A stretch of DNA of 36,134 nucleotides from contig JAGBBX010000053.1 in assembly GCA_017938245.1 (NCBI GenBank), positions 1 through 36,134 on the forward strand, written 5' to 3'. The DNA is from Bacteroidaceae bacterium (GTDB lineage: Bacteria; Bacteroidota; Bacteroidia; Bacteroidales; Bacteroidaceae). The position numbers and the translations under genes were made by a program. This document shows, piece by piece, positions 26,584 to 34,423 of the stretch (position 1 is its first letter; the number at the start of each line of letters is the position of its first letter). The notes beneath the pieces are model-generated. The model was not told the origin of the DNA, did no database searches, and worked only from the letters and a program-made list of their open reading frames with translations.

Positions 26584-27648
26584 TCAATGCTTGTCCGAGA
26601 AGTCCTTTATTCGTCCCTCCTCATCCATACGACAGATGAGCAGTTCACCATCTTGCTCGGCAACAATGCAGTCGTTCATTCCAATTATAACCACACGTTT
26701 CTCCTGCATAGTATGCACAATACAATTATGCGACTCACATAACTCTACGTTCTTTGATATTACCACATTACCATTAAGGTCGTGCGACAAGCGCTCGTAA
26801 AGCGAGCCCCACGTTCCAAGGTCACTCCAGCCAAAGCCGGCAGGGAATACAAATATCTCATCAGCGCGTTCGAGTATGGCATAATCGACCGAGATATTTC
26901 GACACTCGGGGAATTTTTCGTTTACAGTCTCTTGCTCCTTATCGGTAAAATATACCGGCATCATCGATTCAAAGATTGATGCTATGGGCGACTGATAAAC
27001 ACGAAAAGCGTTTACGATAGTCTGCACACTCCAGATGAATATTCCCGAGTTCCAATAGAAATTATTCTTTGATATATACTGTTTTGCAGTGTCAAGGTCG
27101 GGTTTCTCTTTAAAAGAGTCGACACGATATACCTCTTTATTAGAGAGAGTAGAAGTACCAAGAACCGCCTCGATGTATCCGTATCCTGTCTCGGGGCGTG
27201 TAGGCTTCATTCCCAGGGTCATAATTGCATCCGACTCCGAAGCAAATTTCAGTGAGGATTTTATAACCCTCTGAAACTCCGCGACATCCGACACAAAGTG
27301 GTCGCTTGGGGTAACCACCATATTTGCTTTTGGGTCTCTCTTCTTTATTTTCCAGGCTGCGTAAGCGATGCAAGGCGCAGTATTGCGACGACAAGGCTCT
27401 AACAGGATATTATCCTCGGGAATCATTGGCAACTGCTCTTTAACAAGAGTTGCGTAGTTAACCGATGTTACCACCCATACATTTTCCATTGGACATATAT
27501 CACCAAAACGCTCCACCGTAAGTTGTAGCAGCGTCTTTCCGCAACCAAGAACATCTATAAACTGCTTGGGACGCTCGGCAGTACTTATGGGCCAAAAGCG
27601 GCTTCCAATGCCACCCGCCATAATAACAATATGATTTGAATTACTCAT
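26584..27648 (-). CDS. manC: Mannose-1-phosphate guanylyltransferase
   Basis: A 354-residue nucleotidyltransferase making GDP-mannose from mannose-1-phosphate and GTP, a precursor for fucose- and mannose-containing surface glycans. The signature GGIGSRFWPIS..ERPKQF is at residues 12-30, with VTPSDHFV and GYGYIE further on, and FKEKPD in the sugar-binding part. It lacks the C-terminal phosphomannose isomerase domain of the bifunctional type, so mannose-1-phosphate must come from other genes. Its upstream region carries a copy of the dispersed promoter-bearing repeat (27700-27880), oriented toward this gene. It is divergent from the upxY-wecA unit. Confidence 0.95.
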   Translation of the reverse strand: MSNSNHIVIMAGGIGSRFWPISTAERPKQFIDVLGCGKTLLQLTVERFGDICPMENVWVVTSVNYATLVKEQLPMIPEDNILLEPCRRNTAPCIAYAAWKIKKRDPKANMVVTPSDHFVSDVAEFQRVIKSSLKFASESDAIMTLGMKPTRPETGYGYIEAVLGTSTLSNKEVYRVDSFKEKPDLDTAKQYISKNNFYWNSGIFIWSVQTIVNAFRVYQSPIASIFESMMPVYFTDKEQETVNEKFPECRNISVDYAILERADEIFVFPAGFGWSDLGTWGSLYERLSHDLNGNVVISKNVELCESHNCIVHTMQEKRVVIIGMNDCIVAEQDGELLICRMDEEGRIKDFSDKH

Positions 27649-27699
27649 TCCTGTTTTTATTTTATAGTAGGTTGTAAATCACACAATACACAAAAAAAA

Positions 27700-27880
27700 T
27701 AAATATACGAACAAACGAGCGAGATAGTGAAACTTTACTTTGACATTTCGCAGCTGGTGCAGTCCATTTTCGCGCTAAAGCGCAAATATAGATACAAACA
27801 AGCGAAAAATATCAAGCTGCTTGAATATTTTTCAAAGCGAGTGCAGCGTATATTCGTTGGATAGCAAATATAGAGCAAAA
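27700..27880 (-). repeat. Dispersed promoter-bearing intergenic repeat, copy B
   Basis: Read on the minus strand it matches 34220-34375 over about 150 bp. Shared blocks include GCACTCGCT, AAAAATATTCAAGCA, GCGCTTTAGCGCG, AAAATGGACTGCA, CAAAGTAAA and CTATCTCGCTCGTTTGTT. It includes a small GCGC-TTTA-GCGC hairpin and a TAnnTTTG box just before it. Confidence 0.75.
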
Positions 27881-28022
27881 AAACAGAATAAAAAACTTTT
27901 TTCTCTTTAATCATCAATAATCACCTACAAGTAAGGAAATTTTTATTCTATAGAGAATGTTTCATTTTGTATCAAAGCATATTTTTTTGAGCAGATAGAA
28001 GGTTTTTTATAAAAAAATTACC

Positions 28023-28030
28023 TACTTTTG
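28023..28030 (+). promoter_or_regulatory. -7 box of the upxY-wecA transcript
   Basis: TACTTTTG is an exact match to TAnnTTTG. The -33 region is only T-rich (GTTTTTTA near 28002). The implied transcript would carry a leader of about 95 bases before upxY, opening with a four-codon ATG-TAA frame at 28036-28050. Confidence 0.5.
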
Positions 28031-28131
28031 CATTTATGGAGTTGTTGTAAATACAATCAGCAAGTTTTATAATACAATAGATTGCATTCTAAATTTGATG
28101 AAAGTATTTTACTACAGATTTTCTAAGCGAA

Positions 28132-28689
28132 ATGGAGTCAGAGATAACAAAGGAACAGGATAACGAATGGTTTGTGCTACGTGTCACTTACCAGCGCGAG
28201 TTGTTGGCAAAAGAGCAGTTCGACGCGCTCGATATTCCCAATTTTGTACCAATGAAGACAGTTCGCAAGCTCGACAAAAGTGGTAAATACGTTAAAAAGA
28301 GAATATCGGCACTGCATAATTACATTTTTGTAAATAGCTCGAGGAAGAGGATAGATGAGATAAAACTCACAAAGATTCCTTGGCTAAGATATGTAATGAG
28401 CATAAACGGCAATAGTTCGAGAGAGGTATTGACCGTTCCCAAGAAGCAAATGCTCGATTTTATAGCAGTAGCAGGTAGCGACGATGATAGAATAGAATAT
28501 ATAAGCGAAGAGCAGTTGCACCTGACACAAGGCGATCGCGTACGCATCCTCAGTGGCCCTTTCGAGGGAGTTGAAGGATTTTTTATGAAGTTAAACAATA
28601 AAAGAGGACGTTGCGTCGTTGTTAAGATAGAAGGCATAACAGCTGTAGCCACAGCATCGATACCGGCTATCTTGGTCGAGAAGATTTAG
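28132..28689 (+). CDS. upxY: UpxY-family transcription antiterminator (NusG paralogue)
   Basis: A 185-residue NusG-like factor. The N-terminal NGN domain is seen from NEWFVLRVTYQRELLAKEQF (residues 11-30) through HNYIFV (62-67). The KOW domain runs from LTQGDRVRILSGPFEGVEGFF (131-151) on. UpxY proteins relieve premature termination in the long leaders of Bacteroides capsule operons and are normally the first gene of the locus. Here it lies 90 bp before a WecA-like gene, and the unit then ends in a terminator. No UpxZ partner and no further glycan genes follow. It may act on this short unit or in trans on a locus elsewhere. Confidence 0.88.
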   Translation: MESEITKEQDNEWFVLRVTYQRELLAKEQFDALDIPNFVPMKTVRKLDKSGKYVKKRISALHNYIFVNSSRKRIDEIKLTKIPWLRYVMSINGNSSREVLTVPKKQMLDFIAVAGSDDDRIEYISEEQLHLTQGDRVRILSGPFEGVEGFFMKLNNKRGRCVVVKIEGITAVATASIPAILVEKI

Positions 28690-28779
28690 AAACAACTTCA
28701 TTACACCGAAGGAAGAATTTTGTTTAGACACCAAAAGATAGAAATAACATAAATAATAACAAATAAAATAGTTGAACAA

Positions 28780-29955
28780 ATGTCAGGAACAGTGTCAGTA
28801 CTATATCATCTTGTTATTCCGTTTTTAGTGGCGTTTTTTGCAACATTATGGATGCACCCGAAAGTTCTAAAAATTGCCATAATGAAAAACCTCGTAGATA
28901 ACCCCGATGCCCGTAAGCTGCAACGTCGCCCCACCCCGGTAATGGGCGGCCTGGCTGTATTTTTTGGTCTGCTGCTTGGAATGTGCAGTTCGCAGTTGAT
29001 TAGTTCGAACTATATGTTTATATACCTTGCGGTAATGAGCATAATGCTATATGTTGGTACTATTGACGATATATTGGACTTGTCGCCAAAGTTGAGATTC
29101 CTCATCGAAATCAGTGTTATAGTGCTATTGATGATAGTAACCCAACACTCTATAAATAACTTCTTTGGTCTTTGGGGTATTCAGGCAATACCTTTCTGGT
29201 GTGCCGGTCCTTTGACTATAGTTGCGGCAGTAGGTATCATAAATGCCATAAATCTTATAGATGGAGTAAATGGTCTTTCAACAGGTTTCTGCGTAATGGC
29301 CTGCTCGCTATTTGCAATTCTGTTTGTCCTATCGAACAATATTCCAATGGCCATAATAGCAATGTCGGCTGCAGGTGCCATAATACCATTCTTCTTGCAC
29401 AATGTGTTCGGAAGTAACACACGTATGTTTATTGGAGACGGTGGTGCGCTTGTTATGGGAATCATAATGTCGATATTCATTATCAACATATTATGTTCCG
29501 ACTCTCTTAGCAGTGAATTGTCAAGAAAGAATATCGGTCTTATTCCATTCTGTCTGGCTGTATTATCGGTTCCTGTGTTCGACACCCTGCGTGTTATGTC
29601 TATGCGTATAATTCGTGGTACATCACCTTTCAATGCCGACAAGACACACCTGCATCATCTTTTCATAGACCTTGGTTTCTCGCACATTGGTACAACATTC
29701 TCGATACTCAGCCTCAACACACTCGTAGTTCTTGCTTGGTTGATTTCGTTTTTATTGGGTGCTTCGGTCGATATACAGTTGTATGTGGTACTCTTCTTCA
29801 GTATTCTCATCACGTTTGTATTCTACCGCTTTACACGCCAGCAGATTAGAAAAAACACAAAGGTGTATCGTATGTTAAACAAACTCAGCCAATACACACA
29901 CATCGAAAAGAGAAACTTCTGGAAGAGTTTAGAGATATTTATCGACCGTTTCTAA
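28780..29955 (+). CDS. WecA/TagO-type undecaprenyl-phosphate sugar-1-phosphate transferase
   Basis: A 391-residue polytopic membrane enzyme of the MraY/WecA family, which starts lipid-linked glycan synthesis by moving HexNAc-1-phosphate (often GlcNAc-1-P) from UDP to undecaprenyl phosphate. Signatures: DNPDARKLQRRPTPVMGG (residues 40-57), GTIDDILDL with Asp96-Asp97 for Mg binding, NLIDGVNGLSTG (158-169), FIGDGGALVMG (217-227) and the cytoplasmic KTHLHHLFIDLG (288-299), typical of the WecA branch and not of MraY. About ten hydrophobic segments. A basic cytoplasmic tail ends the protein. With UpxY just upstream, it is the likely first step of an O-antigen, capsule or exopolysaccharide pathway. 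Confidence 0.9.
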   Translation: MSGTVSVLYHLVIPFLVAFFATLWMHPKVLKIAIMKNLVDNPDARKLQRRPTPVMGGLAVFFGLLLGMCSSQLISSNYMFIYLAVMSIMLYVGTIDDILDLSPKLRFLIEISVIVLLMIVTQHSINNFFGLWGIQAIPFWCAGPLTIVAAVGIINAINLIDGVNGLSTGFCVMACSLFAILFVLSNNIPMAIIAMSAAGAIIPFFLHNVFGSNTRMFIGDGGALVMGIIMSIFIINILCSDSLSSELSRKNIGLIPFCLAVLSVPVFDTLRVMSMRIIRGTSPFNADKTHLHHLFIDLGFSHIGTTFSILSLNTLVVLAWLISFLLGASVDIQLYVVLFFSILITFVFYRFTRQQIRKNTKVYRMLNKLSQYTHIEKRNFWKSLEIFIDRF

Positions 29956-29970
29956 TACAGACATAAATAC

Positions 29971-30012
29971 AAGCGGACGTGCACAATAACTTTTGCACGT
30001 CCGCTTGTTTAT
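29971..30012. terminator. Bidirectional terminator of upxY-wecA and the plug gene
   Basis: AAGCGGACGTGCA (29971-29983) pairs perfectly over 13 bp with TGCACGTCCGCTT (29994-30006). GTTTATTT follows on the plus strand, and GTATTTATG follows on the minus strand. Confidence 0.8.
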
Positions 30013-30051
30013 TTACAGCGAGTACTTTAAACACAGCGAAGGACAATTTGA

Positions 30052-31308
30052 TTAATAGCGGAAATTGATTCGTTGCACACCTATAAGTTTATCGTACCTG
30101 GAGCCAAAGGCACGATGATAGACCAATATAAGGTACTCGTTCTCGGTATTAAAGAAATCCCCCTCGGCAACATCGGTAAAAGCACGTTCCTCACCCGTCG
30201 GCAACCACACATATTGATAATTGTGCACACCGAATTTCATAAGTTGAGTGGTGAGGTACAGTCCCTCGGCACTATCGTACTGTAGTTTATTGAAATCACC
30301 GAAACGGTTACCCCAATAATCACCCAAGAGGTAATAGTTGCCTCCCGTACGATATGGAGCATTAAACCTAAAATGCACAAGTGCATAATCGGCCTCCATA
30401 CTACTGCCGTACCCTTCGAGAGTATTCACATAGAAACGACCATTTTCGTCACGTACATTAGAGTAGCTGCGCGAAGGCGAATCGGAATACAGACCTACGT
30501 GATAGTATGGTTCGCTATACACTACGCTTTCGACATTCATACCCGGCGAATGAGGGTCGGTAACCTCGAAACGACGGAACTCGTTTCCTGCATCAAATAT
30601 AAGTTTGCGATTATGCACATACTCCAACCCTCCCGAGCTAATATATGTAGGCTTAATTCCATCAACAAAATTATCGAGACGACGATTCTGAAACACCCTT
30701 ACCTTAACCTCGGTAGCCGGCGACGATATTTCGTAACCGGCATAATTTACTTTGAAACTTACCTGCTGATGGGTTTTGTTTCGGTCAATCTCGGTATCGG
30801 CGCTTACCTGTGCCTCTATTCCCACACGAGGCTCAACAACAGCAAAGCCAAAAAGGGCTACAGGAGAGTCGTCATCGGCCTCGTCGTCATAAATCTCGAC
30901 TTTGTAGTTTCCCGACACCTTTAGTGATACATCGTCATTGGGCAGGTAGAATTGGTAACGCGAATAGAGTTGTGTTGTATTCTCCGATGCTTGCCAATCC
31001 TCTATTGGGCGGTCGTTAAATCCTTCAAGATAGTCTATTGGGAACAGTTCCGACTGCGACCAATCGGCGTTGCAGTGAACAATGCGATAAGTATAACGAT
31101 GATAGCTATGCGACATCTCGTCAAACGAAAAACACATTTCGTCATCGCTACCCAATGTAAGCACAGGCACAGCATCCCATTGGTCGTTTAGCTGCATCTG
31201 CAGAGCACGAATATCAATAGAACGCGACTCGGTAAACTGTGCAAACAGCGTTAAAGGGAGAAAGTATATCAGCAACAAAAAAATCCTACACATAAAAATT
31301 TGTTTCAT
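30052..31308 (-). CDS. DUF5103 protein, type IX secretion plug-like
   Basis: A 418-residue exported protein matching the DUF5103 family, which is annotated as the type IX secretion system plug. In that system a plug protein closes the SprA outer-membrane channel. I chose the ATG at 31308: it gives a signal peptide (MKQIFMCRIFLLLIYFLPLTLFAQ), while the frame upstream is intergenic. The body is beta-rich, with the family segments CNADWSQSELFPIDYLEGF, SGNYKVEIYDD and YRTGGNYYLLGDYWG, and a C-terminal beta-sandwich ending YHRAFGSRYDKLIGVQRINF. No other T9SS gene is in the window. It is divergent from the DUF1460 gene, 67 bp away. Confidence 0.85.
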   Translation of the reverse strand: MKQIFMCRIFLLLIYFLPLTLFAQFTESRSIDIRALQMQLNDQWDAVPVLTLGSDDEMCFSFDEMSHSYHRYTYRIVHCNADWSQSELFPIDYLEGFNDRPIEDWQASENTTQLYSRYQFYLPNDDVSLKVSGNYKVEIYDDEADDDSPVALFGFAVVEPRVGIEAQVSADTEIDRNKTHQQVSFKVNYAGYEISSPATEVKVRVFQNRRLDNFVDGIKPTYISSGGLEYVHNRKLIFDAGNEFRRFEVTDPHSPGMNVESVVYSEPYYHVGLYSDSPSRSYSNVRDENGRFYVNTLEGYGSSMEADYALVHFRFNAPYRTGGNYYLLGDYWGNRFGDFNKLQYDSAEGLYLTTQLMKFGVHNYQYVWLPTGEERAFTDVAEGDFFNTENEYLILVYHRAFGSRYDKLIGVQRINFRY

Positions 31309-31375
31309 CACGTGGCTAAGATAAGTAAATAAACCGAAAAAGTGCGTATATTTACAAAATATAACCAATATCACA

Positions 31376-32236
31376 ATGAAAAGAGTACGTCAGACCATAA
31401 CAATATTATTACTATTTCTTTACAGCGTAGCTGCCGCTGCGCAACAATATGTGTATACCCCCAACGATAGCATAAGAGTAGAAAAGGCTCTGGAGCACTC
31501 TATTAATTGCAGCGAGCAGGATTGCATCTCGGAGAGTGCATTACTGTTTTTAGGTCTCCCTTACGTTGCATCCACCCTCGACAGTTGCACCCTTGAAAGG
31601 ATTGTCATAAACACAAGAGAATATGACTGTACGACATTTATCGAGACTATTGCCGCCATTGCAATAACCGCAAAAAGAGGTAGCAGATGTTTCAGCGATT
31701 TCTGCCACACACTACAGAGTCTGCGCTATCGCAACGGTATATGCGACGGATACCCCAGCCGCTTGCACTATATATCGCAGTGGATTGCCGACAGCACGAA
31801 ACAAGGCATCATAGAGGAGATTGTTGGTAACTCACACACTGCTACACAACGACTGAATCTGAGTTTTATGAGCAGTCATCCAACAAGCTACAAGCAGTTA
31901 AAAGAGAACCCCTCCCTTGTTGCCGAGATAGAAAAATTTGAACAACCATTTAGGAATATAGATATAAGATATATACCTAAGAGTGCTCTTAACGGCAGTC
32001 CGTCGCAACTAAACATTAAGAATGGTGATATTCTTGCGCTTGTGACTTCTATTAAAGGGTTAGACGTGACACACGTAGGCTTTGCCCGATGGATTGACGG
32101 CAGGCTGCACCTTATACACGCATCAAGCGGCAAGGGAGTGACTATAATCGACGAGCAGACACTGTACGATTATATGCGCACTAAAAAGAGCAGTTTGGGA
32201 GTAAGAGTCTTTAGAGTTCTAAATAATCAAAAATAG
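31376..32236 (+). CDS. DUF1460 amidase-like protein (NlpC/P60-type fold)
   Basis: A 286-residue exported protein of the DUF1460 family, described as N-acetylmuramoyl-L-alanine amidase-like and related to NlpC/P60 cysteine hydrolases of cell-wall peptides. Signal peptide: MKRVRQTITILLLFLYSVAAAA. The likely active site is Cys85 in EYDCTTFIET and His233 in VTHVGFARW; the nearby HLIHASSGKGV is also typical. It lies divergent from the plug gene. Its last 10 bp overlap the end of the convergent gene at 32227. The substrate is unproven; peptidoglycan fragments are the best guess from the fold. Confidence 0.87.
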   Translation: MKRVRQTITILLLFLYSVAAAAQQYVYTPNDSIRVEKALEHSINCSEQDCISESALLFLGLPYVASTLDSCTLERIVINTREYDCTTFIETIAAIAITAKRGSRCFSDFCHTLQSLRYRNGICDGYPSRLHYISQWIADSTKQGIIEEIVGNSHTATQRLNLSFMSSHPTSYKQLKENPSLVAEIEKFEQPFRNIDIRYIPKSALNGSPSQLNIKNGDILALVTSIKGLDVTHVGFARWIDGRLHLIHASSGKGVTIIDEQTLYDYMRTKKSSLGVRVFRVLNNQK

Positions 32237-33285
32237 AATTTACCGGTCTTTTTATACACCTGCCAACGCATCTTTAGTTTGCGCACAAGATTAAGCGGTT
32301 TCTTCTTCATACCATCCTTGTGGTTGGCAATAAAATCGTCGACAGCATCGAGTACTCGAGCCGAGTTTTGTCCGTCGCGATGCCCCTCGTGATGCGAGGT
32401 ATAGGCATATATATTATCCATCAGCTCTTTTGGGCGAGTAAGAGCTTTCTCAATAGCGGGAGCCACATCTTCGACATTCTGCACATCAAGCAGGAAATTA
32501 CCCGGGTGGGTATTACGGAATGTTACAACAGGCTTATCGAGCAACATATATTCTACAATAATAGAAGAACTGTCGCACAACATTACATCGCTTTTCCTGA
32601 ATGTCTTTAGCCCCTCGTTTATGCGACTGAATGTCACGTTGGGATGCTTTTCGGCGAGGGCCGTATAGTCGGCTATAAGTTGAGGGTCATCCAATTTCGG
32701 ATGGAACGTAATAATCCAATCCCACTCCTTCTCGGCAGCCATTTTATCAATCTGCGGCAACAGATTCCAGGCCGAGCATATACTCTTTGTAAAAGTAGGA
32801 GAATAGAGAATTACAGGACGCTCGCGTTTGGGTTCGGGAGGAAGTGTCGGGTCGTAGAACTCGTCGACTTTACACCAACCCGTCTCATAAATCTTAAAGA
32901 ATCGGTGTTTATCCTCTAAATATTTGAAATAAGGGGTGCTGCTCTCGCCCTGTGTGCAATAAATATCGAACCATCCACGAATAGTAAAGTGGTCGTCAAT
33001 CTTCTCTATTCGCTTTTTCATTGGGTAGCCATGAAAAACCGCCACCTTTACACCGGGAAGAAAGTCATATATATAGTTCCCTGCGGCAAAAACAGCTATA
33101 GGCGAATATTCCAGGACCTCTTCTATTGTCTTTAATCTCTTTTCATTCTCAAAAAGTTTATCGGGGCAACTATCCTCGAGAAACCAGGCGACATCATCAC
33201 CCCTGCGCCAAATCTCTTTTTGCAGAGGGCGCAATATAGTATAAGAATATGTCAAAGTTGCAAAGAATAGATAGCGCTTACCCAT
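32227..33285 (-). CDS. CDP-glycerol glycerophosphotransferase family protein (TagB/TagF-like)
   Basis: A 352-residue GT-B-type transferase. Family signatures: AVFHGYPMKKR in the middle, IILYSPTF-like PVILYSPTFTKS, DWIITFHPK, and the donor-site segment SDVMLCDSSSIIVEYMLLDKPVVTFRN. In Gram-positives the family builds teichoic acids from CDP-glycerol. In Bacteroidota its members are less studied and may attach glycerol phosphate or related groups to surface glycans. The protein has no signal peptide; its basic C-terminal tail (KKKPLNLVRKLKMRWQVYKK) suggests docking at the inner membrane. No tagD-like gene for making CDP-glycerol is nearby, so the donor is uncertain. Confidence 0.83.
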   Translation of the reverse strand: MGKRYLFFATLTYSYTILRPLQKEIWRRGDDVAWFLEDSCPDKLFENEKRLKTIEEVLEYSPIAVFAAGNYIYDFLPGVKVAVFHGYPMKKRIEKIDDHFTIRGWFDIYCTQGESSTPYFKYLEDKHRFFKIYETGWCKVDEFYDPTLPPEPKRERPVILYSPTFTKSICSAWNLLPQIDKMAAEKEWDWIITFHPKLDDPQLIADYTALAEKHPNVTFSRINEGLKTFRKSDVMLCDSSSIIVEYMLLDKPVVTFRNTHPGNFLLDVQNVEDVAPAIEKALTRPKELMDNIYAYTSHHEGHRDGQNSARVLDAVDDFIANHKDGMKKKPLNLVRKLKMRWQVYKKTGKFYF

Positions 33286-33327
33286 AATATCTGTTTTTAT
33301 TGTAGGTTACCAAGAAGCTTATTTATA

Positions 33328-33369
33328 CAACAATCGCATACGCCCCAACAGGGCACTATGCGATTGTTG
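33328..33369 (-). terminator. Hairpin after the OmpA-type lipoprotein gene
   Basis: CAACAATCGCAT (33328-33339) pairs perfectly over 12 bp with ATGCGATTGTTG (33358-33369). Inside the 18-base loop, GCCC and GGGC can extend the structure. It lies just past the stop of the minus-strand gene at 33388. The stronger T run (TTTTTATTTTG) is on the plus strand, so it may also block antisense transcripts. Confidence 0.65.
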
Positions 33370-33387
33370 TTTTTATTTTGTTGGATA

Positions 33388-34077
33388 TTACTTCAACTCT
33401 CCGCTGTTAGCTGCATTAATCATCGCCTCACTTGCATACATATAAACCTCGACGCGACGATTCTGTGCACGACCGGCAGGTGTTGAATTATCGGCAACAG
33501 GCTCTTTTGAACCAAATCCCTCGACATTCTTAATCTGTTTTGTCGACACACCTAACGACTTAAGATAGTCGGCAACCGAGTTGGCACGGTTCAAAGACAA
33601 GGGGTCATTGATAGCATCGCTACCTGTAGAGTCGGTGTGACCAAAGATTGCAACGTCGGCATCATTATACTCCTTGAGCACCTGCGCAAACTGAGCAAGA
33701 TTCTTCTTGGCCTCGTCATTCAGATTATACTTATTAGAGGCAAAAAGAACACCTGAATCGAATGTAACCTTAACAGCTGTCAAGTTATTTGCATCGGTAA
33801 CTGTCTCTACGGTTGCATTTTTAACCTCGGCAGCAGCCTCGGCGGCTTTATCCATTCGACGACCAATGATTGCTCCTGTACCTGCACCTACAGCGGTACC
33901 AACAGCAGCACCAATAGCCTTATTACCTGCAAAATGGCCTACCAAAAGACCTAATGCTGCGCCACCGGCAGCACCAAGCATACTACCCTTAGCTGTATTG
34001 TTAAGACTACCACATCCACTTAAAACAATAAGTGCGCAAAGAGCAACACAAATTGACTTCAAAAAATTGATTTTCAT
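33388..34077 (-). CDS. OmpA-family lipoprotein with glycine zipper
   Basis: A 229-residue outer-membrane lipoprotein. The lipobox LSGC places the lipidated cysteine at residue 22. A glycine-zipper segment (about 31-72: GSMLGAAGGAALGLLVGHFAG and a similar repeat) follows. From about residue 100 there is an OmpA C-terminal peptidoglycan-binding domain with FGHTDSTGS, LSLNRANSVADYL and RAQNRRVEVY. Family members tether the outer membrane to peptidoglycan; the zipper may insert in or stabilise the membrane. The start is clear, as the signal peptide begins at the ATG. Single-gene unit. Confidence 0.92.
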   Translation of the reverse strand: MKINFLKSICVALCALIVLSGCGSLNNTAKGSMLGAAGGAALGLLVGHFAGNKAIGAAVGTAVGAGTGAIIGRRMDKAAEAAAEVKNATVETVTDANNLTAVKVTFDSGVLFASNKYNLNDEAKKNLAQFAQVLKEYNDADVAIFGHTDSTGSDAINDPLSLNRANSVADYLKSLGVSTKQIKNVEGFGSKEPVADNSTPAGRAQNRRVEVYMYASEAMINAANSGELK

Positions 34078-34423
34078 ACCTTGTAAATTTTATTTAATAA
34101 TCGTTACACTATCTATAATTTCAAAATTCGTGGCTAATATACAAAAAATCTCTCATAACAATATACAACAAAGAACATATATGAATTTATTTTTGTATTT
34201 TTGAGGTCAGCCTCTAAAATATTCGGCACTCGCTGAAAAATATTCAAGCAAGCTTGATACTATTTTGCTCGTTTGTTCGTATCTTTGCGCTTTAGCGCGA
34301 AAATGGACTGCACTCGCTGCGATATGCCAAAGTAAACTTTGTCTATCTCGCTCGTTTGTTACCATCTTGGCAAAAACATTATGCGAAGATACGAAAAAAA
34401 ACAATAAGAAGCTTCTAAATAAT
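34078..34423. other. Intergenic region between OmpA-type gene and proS
   Basis: 346 bp without a gene. It carries the minus-strand control region of the lipoprotein gene (a TATATTAG -7-like box about 65 bp before its start) and, on the proS side, a full copy of the dispersed repeat (34190-34378) with -7 matches at 34196-34203 and 34280-34287. Confidence 0.55.
34190..34378 (+). repeat. Dispersed promoter-bearing intergenic repeat, copy A
   Basis: The longest copy of the family also seen at 27700-27880 and, in part, at 100-160. It contains two exact TAnnTTTG boxes (TATTTTTG at 34196-34203; TATCTTTG at 34280-34287), the palindromic stretch GAGGTCAGCCTC, the GCGC-TTTA-GCGC hairpin and CTCGTTTGTT at two places. 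It ends 46 bp before the proS ATG and points toward it, so it probably supplies the proS promoter. Confidence 0.72.

Larger units (their letters stand above)
27649..28131. other. Intergenic region between manC and upxY
   Basis: 483 bp without a gene. The manC side holds the dispersed repeat (27700-27880, minus orientation) with a -7-like box TATATTTG at 27783-27790 (minus). The upxY side holds TACTTTTG at 28023-28030 (plus). I looked for long inverted repeats flanking either promoter, as in phase-variable Bacteroides capsule promoters, and saw none. Confidence 0.6.

Noticed and set aside
27649-28131. Invertible (phase-variable) promoter as in Bacteroides capsule loci
   Set aside because: No pair of long inverted repeats flanks the -7 boxes, and no adjacent site-specific recombinase is present.
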